A stretch of DNA of 64,000 nucleotides, from assembly GCA_000507305.1 (NCBI GenBank), contig DF239042.1:223327-287326 (forward strand). Reading direction: 5' to 3'. The notes below the pieces were generated by a model. That model worked only from the letters and a program-made list of their open reading frames with translations. It made no database searches and was not told the DNA's origin. Positions 32,995 to 42,980 of this stretch are shown here, piece after piece. Position 1 is the stretch's first letter; each line of letters begins with the position of its first letter. The position numbers were made by a program, and so were the translations under genes. This DNA comes from Breviolum minutum Mf 1.05b.01. Lineage: Eukaryota > Sar > Dinophyceae > Suessiales > Symbiodiniaceae.

Positions 32995-35900
32995 CAAACG
33001 AGGTGCGGATTTCTCTCGAGGCTCAACTTTCGCAGCTCCGTCAAATCTCCAAAACTCTCGGGCAACGATCGCAGCTTGTTATTTTCAAGATGAAGCTCCT
33101 TGGGGTCAACAAAATTCACAGGGGAACTTATCACCACATGTGATTTGGCACAAGATGTAAGTTCTAAAACTCACCAAAAAGTCAAAAAAAACATGTTTTG
33201 GAGAGATCAAGGTGCTTTTTGTTGCACCTTTGCTTGGAAATGTCAAGATTCATGGCGGACATTTCTTTCAATGATTTTTGAAAATAAAACAAACGAAAAA
33301 GTGACAACCTTCAGTCCCTTTCATCCCCAAAACAACATCTCCAAGGCAACCTCACAGGGGGCCGACACCGAAAACCGGTAAAACTTTCCGTCCTTCAAGG
33401 CTTTAAGACTTCCAAAATCTGAAGGTAACTCTGTGAGACCGTTGCCGTTGAGGAAAAGACTTCGAAGCTTCTGTAGCTTCATGAAACTTCCTCCAAAACG
33501 TCGGGTTTTTCACCCTGGGAGCTGGCTGTTTTTATCGAGTAATTTATCGATGTGTTGCTTCGTGAATCATTTCGAACTCGCATTTTTTTGGCTTTAAACT
33601 ATATACCTTGCAAAGCGATTGGGAAAAAAAAGACCAGAATCTGTGGTGCCACAAGTCATGGCTTTCGCGCAGATGGAAAGTATTTGTCTTAGGCCTAAAT
33701 AAAGACAAGAGGACCCAAAAACGCAAAAAAACACACACAAAATATGTACCTTCATTTAGAGAAGACATGTACCAGGGTAACAGGGGGTACTGCCAAAAAA
33801 ATCATAGGGATAGACTGGGATAGAATAGTCATATCCAAGACAAGGAGGCTCTTGTCCAGCCCAAACTCATGGCAAGACTTTATTGCCAGCAATCGAACAT
33901 AGCAGTCTGTAAAAAATACCGCCTATATCATCTTTCCCCCACCAAATGCACCCAACAAAGGATCATGGAATTTTCCATATTTCCACACATTCAATTTGCC
34001 ATTTTCGGAATTTAACTTCCTTTCCAACAAAAATATTTGTATAAATCTCCAAAAAAAAACGAGCCAACACCACATTACCAACATCTCCCAAAATACCGAA
34101 CCTGGTAAAGTAAGGCAGTTATCTTGAAGACTGATCTTCTCCAAAGAGACCGGAAGTTCTGGAAGCTCTCTTAGTCGATTACCATCCAACGACAAACGTT
34201 TCAGATGCTCACAATGCATGAGATCAGGTAAACACCTCGGTTTTTGTCGGGTTTTGTTTCAAAAAATATACGTCCAGCTGTAAAATTGGAAACAATTTTC
34301 CCCCAAAAAAAAGAGATGGAAATATACATGAAAGAAGCAAAAATGCTTAAAACCACCCAGTACAAATGATGTAAACATGAATCATGAACCTGTATTAAGA
34401 ATTCTAACATATTCTAACGAAACTTTGGGTTTTTTTGTTGGACAAAAAATGTGCCTATCTCTGCGTATCACGATGTTTCTTTCACTCCCAGGAACTTCAA
34501 AGCGCTTTTCTCCAGCTGAAGATACTCTAAAGAGCGAGGTAGAGAAGGAAGTTCCTAGCAGCCACCAACAGAAAAAAGCTGATAAAACACCATGGGTTCC
34601 AAGAGACTCATCTTGTTAATCAACAAAAAATGCTTATGAAAAGATCAAGTTGGAGGTCCAAAAAAATCCACACACTTGTAACTTGATTCCAAAAGGCAAA
34701 CATGGAAATGATGAAATGGATAAAAAAAAGGTCCCTCCACTATCTTAACTCCACGAAAAACTGGTGGAAAAACGGTTGTTGTTTAGAATCATTTCATCCC
34801 TCTCCAACGACATCGACTGCATCCGTCGAGTTTGTCAACCCTCTTCATGCCTCAAGGTTGCTGGAACGCACCTGCAACACCTTTGAGCGGGGGAATTGGA
34901 AATCGCCGAAAAGAGAGAAAGTCGGATCCTTGTGGAAACTATGTTCCCACCCAAAAAAAACGTTTGAAGTTTGGTGTTTCAATTTACTTCAGATTTTGGA
35001 TTTTGTATGATTGTCGGTTTCCAAAACTTTGTCTCCAGAGATTACTAGTATAAATGGCATTTTGACTCGGCCACCCACCCCAACAAAAAAAAGTTTCTAG
35101 CAGATGTGCTGCCGTGTTGCCTTGAGAGAAATCCCACGAAGAGGAGGCAACGTAGTGATCTTTGTCTTTTCCAGGTACAACACAAGTAGTTTGGAAGGAG
35201 GTGAAGGAATCGTTCTCAAAGGCGAAGCTTTGATAACTATGCTCCTTGGAGTCATAACCATAAAATGGGGTGATGTCAAAGACGTTTTCTTTGCGGACAT
35301 AACATTCACAGTTCTGGAAAACTGTAAATATATAACAAACTATGTATATAATATACGTATAAACAAGCAAAACCAGCCAAAAAAAAACAAAATCCTCAAC
35401 CATTTTGAGGAGCCTGCCAAACACTCCAAACTTTCTGTGCAAAAAACTAAGATACCTCAAGGCCATCATTTCTTCAAGTCGTTCAGGTAGCCTTTCATGG
35501 CACCATCCTTCCATTTCCAAGCTACCAAGTTCAGCAGCTTCCTATTGGGAGTTCCCGTGGGGGTGAAACCTCGCGACTTACGAACCGGGCCGGACTTACG
35601 AAAAAAATTCAATCCGAAACACATATCCCACCTTCAAGAAAGGTGGGAGATTTTTTTGTGAAAGAAATCTGTTTGTTACCCATGAAATAAAAAGAATTCG
35701 TATGCAAATATGCGCTTGCTCAAAGCAAAAGGCGGATGAATGAACCAAAAAAAACACCTTGAAGGTCGTCATTTCATCTTAGCACACCAAAACTCTGGTT
35801 TTTTTTCAGCTTTCCCAAGATATGATATGAACATCCCCAATCTTGAGATGTTCCTCCATACTTGGAGGATCATCCCAGTTAGTAAGTGGTTAATAACCAT

Positions 35901-36952
35901 GGTGATAGTGATCGTAAGTCCCCCAAGGATCAGGTTCTTCCCCTTCCAAATGGCCTTGTCATGGCTTATAAAATGGGGGTGATCCTAGCTACTTACAAGT
36001 CCTGGGATGATCCTCCAAGTATGAGTCCATGCAAGTTCAACAAGATGTGTGTTCCTGTCCTGGAAGTTGGGCACGTTCAAATGCTCAAGAAATTCATCTT
36101 CCAGATCTGATTGAATACAGACCTTTGGTCGCAGGTCTGGTGAGGACCACCCAATCATACCTGGTAGTATCCGATACCAATGAAACAAACTCCTACACCA
36201 GTTGAGATAGATAAAATCTTTGACCAAATGATAATTATATCATATTTACCAGGTGCAGACTTTTTGTTGATCAAGAGTGTTAAGGCTCTTATTCTACAAA
36301 CAATATACTCCAAAATCCCTCAAGGGAACGGAATCACTGCTCACATCAAAAAGTGAAATATCGAATGTCTAGGTTGTCGCATGTCCAACGCCGAGTAGAA
36401 AATCTAGGTCAAGAACCTCGCTTCTCCAATTGATTTTTTTCAATCGAAACTTCAAACGCATTCCAGGATCAACTATCCAACCAACATCCATGTACCCTCC
36501 GAAGTCCTTTCGCTGACTTCCATTAGCAACGGGATATTTACCAAGCAACGTGTCCTACAAAAAAGAGAATGTCTTCGTCTTCTTCCCATCTTTTTTGTTC
36601 CAACCTTTTCCAATCTTTTCTAGTTGGTGGTTTCAACCCAGAAAAATATTCGTCAAAATGGGTTCATCTTCCCCAATTGTCGGGGTGAACATTAAAAATG
36701 TTTGAGTTGCCACCACCTAGTTGTAAATAACCTCAAAAATAAGAGAATGTCTACAAAACCCAACTTTTTGTTCCAATCTTTTCAAGTAACATCCAGTTCC
36801 AACCTTTTCCAACTCTTTTCCAACCTTTCCCCACATTTTCAAGGTACTTGCACTTCATCATTTCCAAAGTCCTCCAAGGTCACGCCGTTATGTACGAATT
36901 GGAGCTGACTTGCCTTCACTGAAAGCTTGGTCGCCACAGACTCACGAAGCTC
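32995..36952 (-). CDS. Ubiquitin-like plus leucine-rich-repeat protein (partial gene model, 10 exons)
   Basis: Exons, in reading order: 36848-36952, 36318-36554, 36033-36122, 35456-35541, 35121-35313, 34851-34928, 34490-34554, 34102-34235, 33393-33490, 32995-33098; phases agree at every join. The first reads ELRESVATKLSVKASQLQFV HNGVTLED, a ubiquitin-like fold. The rest are leucine-rich repeats of the LPxxL and LPxLPxSL types, for example ELPSLPRSLEYLQLEKSALK, HLKRLSLDGNRLRELPELPV and LKALKELHLENNKLRSLPES. LRRs make a curved binding surface; the partner is unknown. Donors are GT (after 36848, 35456, 34102, 32995), GC (36033, 35121, 34851) and GA (36318, 33393); the join after 34490 would need GG. 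An in-frame TAG at 36369-36371 interrupts the second exon. Both 5' and 3' ends lie outside the model. Confidence 0.8.
35859..36021. mobile_element. MITE family D, copy 3
   Basis: TACTTGGAGGATCATCCCAG left and CTGGGATGATCCTCCAAGTA right, near perfect. Sits in the LRR-gene intron, 11 bp from the donor at 36033. Confidence 0.9.
36620..36720. mobile_element. MITE family A, copy 10
   Basis: CTAGTTGGTGGTTTCAACCC left, GTTGCCACCACCTAG right; within the 293-nt intron after the ubiquitin-like exon. Confidence 0.85.
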
Positions 36953-37334
36953 CTATGGAACACGGACACGAATTGGCATACAATGTCTTTTTGTAGGTTA
37001 GATACAGAATTGTATCGCATCAATATAATTGTAAGTTACTAGTAGTTACTAGTAGTTCTGTATAACCAATATTCACATCCGCAGCATTAATGTGTTGTAT
37101 ATGAGTAGGGTATATGTACATATATATATATATTATATACTATATACTATATGTTGTCAAATCCCACAGATTCCCCGACTTCCCCAATGCACCAAAAATG
37201 TCAAACTGAGGAAGGGTTGTGACAGTTCTGACGCATGTTTTTCATGTGACTAAATCCTCCTGCTTCATGTCAAGGTGACAAGAAAGTTAGGAAAACACAA
37301 CGCCCAAACATATCAAAGCATGAAGTAGTACTTC

Positions 37335-37475
37335 CATGGACTTCTTGATTCTAATGCCATACTTATTACTTATCCTTTTCATATCGGCCAATGTGTCAAC
37401 ATCCACAAAAATGATCTGATCCCTGTACTCGGATTTGCTTGTTCGATGCTTGGAAAATGTAAAACATATGCTCCC
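37335..37475 (-). CDS. Thioredoxin-like exon
   Basis: Minus frame FSKHRTSKSEYRDQIIFVDV then DTLADMKRISNKYGIRIKKS. The order helix, (I/V)xFVDVD, helix, KYGIR matches the middle of a thioredoxin fold, where the central strand is followed by a helix and the cis-Pro loop. The CxxC exon would lie upstream (higher coordinates) and was not found, and the cis-proline is not visible, so activity is unproven. Family A copy 11 lies just upstream. Confidence 0.45.
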
Positions 37476-37552
37476 AAATGGTGGTTCAATGTTGATTTGC
37501 CCATGGTAGAATCCGTAAAAAATAATCTTTAAACAAAAACCCAAGGCATTAT

Positions 37553-37648
37553 CTGGTTGGTGGTTTCAACCCCTTTGAAGAATATTAGTCAAATTGGATC
37601 ATTTCCCCAATTTTCGGGGTGAAAATAAAAAAGAATTGAAACCACACT
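37553..37648. mobile_element. MITE family A, copy 11
   Basis: CTGGTTGGTGGTTTCAACCC left; right end GAATTGAAACCACAC truncated. TTAT flanks on both sides may be the target duplication. Confidence 0.8.
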
Positions 37649-38175
37649 TATGTTTGTCTCTTTGCTTCACCAGTGTCTTTTTTTCCACCGAATTTTGAAC
37701 ACACCCATCTCCTGCAGGCTACGCGCTTCACCTACCTCTAAGATCTCACCACTCAGTAGCCGAAGGATAGGAGCCATGACGCCCACCGGACCCCGCGGTT
37801 TGGAAGGAGCTTCGAATCGTTGATGCGGGGGTCATGGGGCCACCCCCATGCTGTATTGGGTTGATGTCGACATCCATTTTTCAATTTTTGATACCAGGGT
37901 TCTTCTCTCCGTGACCTTTCTTGGGTGCTTTATTCGTGAGCTATCGTGACCTTCGTTTGGGAGATCAAAAGGTCATGAACAGAAGAAGCTGGTAGATGAA
38001 ATTTTTTGGATGACATCTTTCCAAATGACAAAAGAAAACAAATTGCTTCACATTTGAAAGTTGTGAAGAACAAACAAACATCTGCGCAAATGCGCAAGGC
38101 TCTTATATGATATAGAAATCTTGAGCCAGAATGATTCGCAAAAAACAAAGGTTCCGAGTGGGAAAAGCGATGCTT

Positions 38176-38349
38176 CTAGGATCTTCCAGGTCCCCCAGGT
38201 CGATATCCCCAAGCCCCGGCCTTCGTAGCATACTGACAGCTGAGGATGAGAGGTAAATCCCCGACGGAGACAGCAATTGCCACACCATAAATATCTTGAG
38301 GTAGATCCACATAGATTTTTCGCTCCTCAAGCCAGTTTGATGAGTCTAA
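38176..38349 (-). CDS. Exon of an unrecognised gene, with probable frame switch
   Basis: After CTTGACGACCAG the frame reads LDSSNWLEERKIYVDLPQDI then YGVAIAVSVGDLPLILS. Near 38230 a second frame becomes more protein-like (LGDIDLGDLEDPRSIAFPT), which suggests an undetected intron or a 1-bp frameshift. No family recognised. Confidence 0.5.
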   Translation of the reverse strand, partial: LDSSNWLEERKIYVDLPQDIYGVAIAVSVGDLPLILSCQYATKAGAWGYRPGGPGRS

Positions 38350-38679
38350 CTGGTCGTCAAGATGTGGTTTTAGGTGACACATTTTCGGGGGGATGGTACA
38401 AAAAGCACCGCCAAGATGACACTACCATTTTTTTAAAGTGCGACCCAGGGTATCTCAAATAATGAACCCTGTCACTCTTTTCACCTGTTACACTGAGGAA
38501 GATCCCAACTCACACTGTCTTGACAAAGACTTTCTTCAATCAAAATTACGCGTTTTCTTGTGCAGGAAATCCACCTACACAACAAAAAAAATGGCGTTGG
38601 CCTAATGGTAAAATCGAAAAACCCTCACCTGACAGGTGGGGAACAAACCAACGTTCTTTTTCCGATGGCTTCAAGTTAC

Positions 38680-38820
38680 CTCGTAAACCTCTTCCAGCGT
38701 TGATTTCGCCGGCTCCATCATTGGAAAAACCCCGTTGGGGGGTTCGCTGTGCCAAATGCGAGGGAAAACGTCCTCCACCGAAGACGCGGAAACCCCAAAA
38801 GGTTGGTTGCAATAGATCTT
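38680..38820 (-). CDS. Exon of an unrecognised gene
   Basis: A textbook acceptor (CTTTTTTTTGCAG) and donor (TACGAG|GTAACT) bracket exactly 47 codons: KIYCNQPFGVSASSVEDVFP, RIWHSEPPNGVFPMMEPAKS, TLEEVYE. The longer overlapping frame on this strand runs through a MITE and is a shadow. Function unknown. Confidence 0.75.
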
Positions 38821-39025
38821 CTGCAAAAAAAAGTTGAAAAAAATCCACGGTTGGGTTTCCTTCCTTTGGTTTTTTTGTTGGCACATCTAAAAACGACACT
38901 TTTTCCCGGTGTTTTTTAGCGTTGAAACAGAAGCAAAAAACTGGTGCACTTTGAGCCGAGATCCCTGCTTTTGGCCAGATTTTTTGTAGCAAAGCGGCTG
39001 TGATTTTACAGACAAAAAGCTCCAT

Positions 39026-39128
39026 CTGGTTGGTGGTTTCAACCCCTTTGAAAAATATTATAGTCAAATGGGAATCTTCCCCAAGGTTTGGGGTGAAAAT
39101 AAAAAATATTTGAGTTGCCACCACCTAG
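39026..39128. mobile_element. MITE family A, copy 12, with CCAT target duplication
   Basis: CTGGTTGGTGGTTTCAACCC left and GTTGCCACCACCTAG right, flanked on both sides by CCAT (39022-39025, 39129-39132): a clean 4-bp target site duplication. Confidence 0.9.
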
Positions 39129-39202
39129 CCATTTGCACCCCAATTGCAAGTGGACAGAGCTGTATCCAAGCAGCTATCTAAACCCCTCCGGGGCGCCCCG
39201 GC

Positions 39203-39281
39203 TTTCTGCCCAAGCACCAGAGAGCATCGCACCGAAATATTCAGAACGAACTTGCCTTAGAACAGAATGTGCGAACAAAAA
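39203..39281 (-). CDS. BTB/POZ domain exon (partial)
   Basis: After CTTTGACGAAG the frame reads FLFAHSVLRQVRSEYFGAML then SGAWAES, up to a possible GC donor. F.AH..VL...SEYF.AML.G.w.ES is the hallmark of the BTB/POZ fold (central helices), a homo- or hetero-dimerisation module also used as a cullin-3 adaptor. The N-terminal strand and the rest of the domain must lie in other exons. Domain identity is fairly secure; the rest of the gene is not known. Confidence 0.65.
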
Positions 39282-39325
39282 CTTCGTCAAAGGTGGGCTT
39301 TCTTGAGAAAATGAAGAAATCACAT

Positions 39326-39360
39326 CCACATGATCCACATGATCCACATGATCCACATGT
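39326..39360. repeat. CACATGATC tandem repeat
   Basis: Four units of the 9-bp motif. Confidence 0.85.
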
Positions 39361-39591
39361 ACTATGGAACCGAAACAGAAAGTTGTTTGTAAACAGGAGA
39401 CATGCAGCTGAAAAAAATTGGAAATCCTTGCCAAAAAGAAGTGCGATTTGGTTTCAACGGAATCAGTGATTGCACTGTTGTCCTCACACAAAAGCGGTGT
39501 TCAAGTATAGGCAGCAAGACGAAAAGCGCGGGAATTGGATGTGTCTCAAAACAAGGTGAGCCCAACCAGTTGCCCATGTGTAGGGCTTGTT

Positions 39592-39629
39592 TCACCCCAT
39601 TTATAAGTCGTAGGGGCCCACCTTGTAGA
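39592..39629. mobile_element. Short repeat family K, fragment
   Basis: CCCCATTTATAAGTCG and GGGGCCCACCTTGTAG are the inverted counterpart of copies 1-3. Confidence 0.4.
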
Positions 39630-39699
39630 AATTATGGGTTCCTCAAATCCATCATTTTGGTACTAAAATAATCTAAGATCAGCTCTTCCCCACAGACTT

Positions 39700-39808
39700 T
39701 TGAAGGTCAGATTTGGCTTTGTCACCGATGTGTCCCACCAATAACTTCTCCATTTTGACCATGTTGCAAAAGTGCCGTGAGACCGCCCTCCAATGGCACC
39801 TCCATCTC
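39700..39808 (-). CDS. Exon candidate upstream of the BTB exon
   Basis: The acceptor GCACTTTTTAG starts it. One frame reads EMEVPLEGGLTALLQHGQNG EVI before GTGGGA; another reads RAVSRHFCNMVKMEKLLVGH then IGDKAKSDLQKSV. Both look protein-like, so the frame is unresolved. Confidence 0.4.
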
Positions 39809-39856
39809 CTAAAAAGTGCGGGAATTCAAGAATCACTGCTGTTTCATATCGGGGGT

Positions 39857-39936
39857 GCTAGGATGTCCCAAGAAGTTAGTAAAAGGTTAGTAAACCCATT
39901 TGCTAACCATTTGCTAACTTGCTGGGACATCCAAGT
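39857..39936. mobile_element. MITE family C, copy 2 (shortened)
   Basis: GGATGTCCCAAGAAGTTAGT left and CTTGCTGGGACATCCAAGT right; the central part is missing. Confidence 0.8.
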
Positions 39937-40114
39937 GGGTCCCCATTTTAGTAGAAATTTCGGAGCTTCCTCCCACTTTTCCCACTTGTGTGGGGAAGTA
40001 CAGTACTCAGTTTCTTTAGACAGCCAGGAGCAAAATAAAATCGGGCAGTGCGAATTCATCAAAATATACAACATTCAGAAAATCCGAAATTGATATTTTT
40101 GGGCATGTTCAGCT

Positions 40115-40213
40115 CTAGTTGGTGGTTTCAACCTATTTGGAAAATTTTTAGTCAAATTGGATCATTTCCCCAGGTAGGGATGAAAATAAAAAATCTTTGA
40201 AACCACCACCTAG
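40115..40213. mobile_element. MITE family A, copy 13, with AGCT target duplication
   Basis: CTAGTTGGTGGTTTCAACC left, TTGAAACCACCACCTAG right, flanked by AGCT on both sides (40111-40114, 40214-40217). Confidence 0.9.
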
Positions 40214-40346
40214 AGCTGATTTCTTCCAACGCTTGAAACGTGTTGGCAAAACTCTTTGAGCCAAGTTTTTTTCCGTTGTTTTTTTTTCGAACGGCCACAA
40301 ATGCACGGGGCTCACCTCTTCGTCGGCCTTGGTGTCCTTGTTGGAC
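40214..40346 (-). CDS. Two small exon candidates
   Basis: 40316-40346 (acceptor AACCCTTCAG, donor GAAGAG|GTGAGC) reads SNKDTKADEE. 40214-40253 (after GGCTCAAAG) reads SFANTFQALEEISS and runs into family A copy 13. Possibly the 5' part of the BTB gene; the frame is not confirmed. Confidence 0.35.
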
Positions 40347-40608
40347 CTGAAGGGTTCCAACAATTGAAGTCAGAAACACCTTGCTGTTGGTACGTACATT
40401 TTGGAGCAACAAAAAAAACGTGTTTTTGTTGAAGAAGTTCCAATGAATCAAGAAGTTTACACACCTTGAACTTTGTCAGTTGTTGTTTTTTTGAAACTTG
40501 GAAAATAGAAAGGTCATGTAAAAACTCGACAATCTAAACACATCAATGTTGCAAAGACTTTGAAAAACCTTTCCAAGTTCTAAAACGTGAAAAGTCGGGT
40601 TTTCTTTA

Positions 40609-40686
40609 CCACGAGGTGGGGCCCCCGTCACCGATCCGTTGTAAATGGGGGGGCAATTGGAGTTGTAGGGCCCCTATAAATGGCCT
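40609..40686. mobile_element. Short repeat family K, copy 3
   Basis: ACGAGGTGGGGCCCCC left, AGGGCCCCTATAAATGGCC right. Confidence 0.5.
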
Positions 40687-40931
40687 TGTAAATATATACA
40701 GTAAGTGGGTTTTCACTAGTGCCTATCGGCCTGCATATCTCATCGAACAATTTTTTTGTGAATCCTATAGGTATCAAAGTGTTATGACTTGATGAGGTCC
40801 TTGAATTGGGGCACCACACAAGGAAGGGCAACGAAAGCTGAAACGGCCGCTGAGCTCATTGTTGCGATAAGCAGTCAATAAATCCTGGTTTCATGAAACG
40901 TTGTTCAAACCCAAATGACCTCGTGTTTCAG

Positions 40932-41053
40932 AAAAATTGATGAGAATGAAATTGTTGGTCTGAAACGACTTCTGGTTCAACCTTCAACTCTGAAAGGTTA
41001 TGACGGTTATGAAGTTGATATGGATCATCTTGTGGGGATCAACCAAAACTGGC
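40932..41053 (+). CDS. Plus-strand exon candidate
   Basis: The acceptor CCTCGTGTTTCAG precedes KIDENEIVGLKRLLVQPSTL then KGYDGYEVDMDHLVGINQNW. It looks protein-like but is isolated on the plus strand inside a minus-strand block, and it runs directly into a palindromic element. It could be an antisense gene or a shadow. Confidence 0.4.
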
Positions 41054-41055
41054 TG

Positions 41056-41180
41056 ATTACCCTCCCGGGAACGAGAATTTCCATATCCCCTTTCTTTCGC
41101 CGGCACTTTTGAGTCTTTCCGAATTTTCCGGCTTTTCTCGTTTGGGTGGGATATGTTTTCTCGTTCCCTTGGAGGGTAAA
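41056..41180. repeat. Palindromic element with ACCCTCC ends
   Basis: TACCCTCCCGGGAACGAGAA left and TTCTCGTTCCCTTGGAGGGTA right, with CATATCCC / GGGATATG inside. Same architecture as the element at 56.5 kb. Confidence 0.7.
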
Positions 41181-41519
41181 CCAAAAAAAACACCAAGGAA
41201 AGGAAGTTTCTGTCCTCTGGCAGGCTGCCGGCTCCTCGCGCGCGGCTCCGTTTCGCCATGAGACGCTCCTGTTACGCTTGCTGCAAAGAATGGGGACTTC
41301 CAAAAGCGCTAATTGGATGTATTTTGAAGAGAAAATACTAAATATTGATGTGTATATACCATCAAAACCATGAAAAATAAACGTTTTGGCCATCTAAAAC
41401 CCAGGTTATTTACCATAAACACCTCTAAAAATGTAGGTTTTGGGGGGGCCCATGGTATACACATATATCAAAATATATACATATACACACAATATAGAAA
41501 ATATCTATGACAATCATTT

Positions 41520-41605
41520 GCCCAGCTTTCCGCGGAAGTCTCGTCCTGCAGCTCAGCCACATCTCGTAATCCCCAGCCTTGGCAACGGTGCAAAACTTGA
41601 CATTT
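41520..41605 (-). CDS. Exon candidate
   Basis: Minus frame VLHRCQGWGLRDVAELQDET then SAESWAN; GC3-rich and helix-like. Boundaries uncertain. Confidence 0.35.
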
Positions 41606-41951
41606 TGGAAACCCCAAAAATAACATCAGGTTTTCCTACCAAACAAAATCACCATGTTCAGGAAATTTGGATGGGCTTTTCCCTTACTATTGAGACCCCA
41701 TTTTGGGGGTTAATTGTTTGCCGTTCACTAATCTAGAAAAGAATCTGGAAGCTGAGTTGTGTCTTGTTCCACCAATAAAACTGCCTGCAAACAAAGAATC
41801 TGGCAATGATTGATATTATGAAATTCACCCAATTGAATTTGGATATGGAACACCTGTAGCATTTTACCAATTTCAATTTGGCCCACAAGAAGAAATAAAA
41901 TAAAAAGCCAACCCCTCCCCCCCGTGTTTCCCCCTGTTGTTAGTTTTCTTC

Positions 41952-42040
41952 GAGTTGTTTTTCCGATGGGTTTCCAGACTTTCTGCCAAACGCACAATGC
42001 GTGCAAAATGCTCAAGGTCAAAATCTCCAACGGGTCGCTC
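41952..42040 (-). CDS. Exon of an unrecognised gene
   Basis: After a pyrimidine tract and GCCCTGAG the frame reads ERPVGDFDLEHFARIVRLAE then SLETHRKNN. The G.fdlehFaRiv pattern is vaguely like an EF-hand second half, but no Ca-binding loop is visible. Confidence 0.5.
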
Positions 42041-42394
42041 CTCAGGGCAAAATCCATGGCCGAAAAAAGAAAAAAAACATTGGATCGCTTGGATCCATCG
42101 ATTTCTTGGGAGTTTCACCATGATCTTTCGGACCAAGAATGCGACCAGGGTTGAAAAAAGATGGTTTGTTTTTTTTCTCATCAATGAAGTGCTAAATTTC
42201 ATAATCTATGGTGGTATAAGTTTAAAAATGTGTTTTAACTTCGGAGCATGTGGGGTAAAGATCAAAAACCAGTGGGGACATCTGTGCAGGGTGAGGTGAA
42301 CCACAACGACATCCAACATTTTTGTTGGACCTCCCAGTGGTAGTTTCAAAAAAAACTCCTGCCGTGGGTTGCCAAACCAAAGTTAAAAACCACT

Positions 42395-42660
42395 TAAAAC
42401 ATTCTAAAACCTTAAAGGTCAAAAAAAAAAACCTTTAACTCTCGACTTTCAACCCTTTTTTACTAGGTACAGTTTTGCGTCGTTTCAATCAAATTGATTT
42501 GGAAGGCCACCAACTATACCGACAAAACGTTGATTTTCTGGTGTTTAGTTTTCTAAATCAATTTGCTTGAAAAGATATAAAACTATACCCAGCAAAAATG
42601 GGTTGAAAGTTAAAGGTCTTTTTTTTTGAACTTTAAGGATTTTTAGGGGTTTTAACCACT
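42395..42660. mobile_element. Large hairpin element
   Basis: Inverted arms of about 50 bp (AAACCTTTAACTCTCGACTT and TTCAACCC against GGGTTGAAAGTTAAAGG). A second inner pair (TCAAATTGATTTGGA / CTAAATCAATTTG) lies inside. No coding capacity. Confidence 0.7.
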
Positions 42661-42958
42661 GGCCATGTGGTTGACAATTCAAATCTGAGCTCTAACCTTG
42701 GGGAAGGACCCCGCACATCCGCTGTGCGCGTGAAAACAAGTTTGTTCAATGCAGTTGCGGCTTTTCAGCAGGTTTCAATACCAGCTTGTTGATCATGTTG
42801 GAGTATGTTTTTTTTACATAATCGCCAGGTACCTCAGATTATGATGTTTTTTATTTCTTTCTCACCCTTAAAACCCTTGGATTGTGAAATTTAGCACAAT
42901 GAATGAAGTTTGGTCGTTTTGGAAGTTTCTTGAAGGGAAATCGCAAAATCATCTCACA

Positions 42959-42980
42959 TTGTGTGTGTGTGTGTGTGTCT
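42959..42980. repeat. (GT)n microsatellite
   Basis: About ten GT units, interrupted once by CT. Confidence 0.9.

Noticed and set aside
38546..39124. 192-codon minus open frame
   Set aside because: It runs through family A copy 12 and overlaps a better-supported exon (38680-38820) in another frame with consensus splice sites.
40115..40213. Family A element as a perfect self-splicing-site intron
   Set aside because: Its ends offer GT and AG (CTAG|GTGGTGG ... CCAACTAG|), but using them leaves 8 extra bases and shifts the frame at 39.1 kb; I found no copy where this clearly restores coding.
41185..41290. GC-rich block as a gene start (MAKRSRARGAGSLPEDRNFL)
   Set aside because: All frames on both strands are open and the only candidate donor is weak, so no frame can be preferred.
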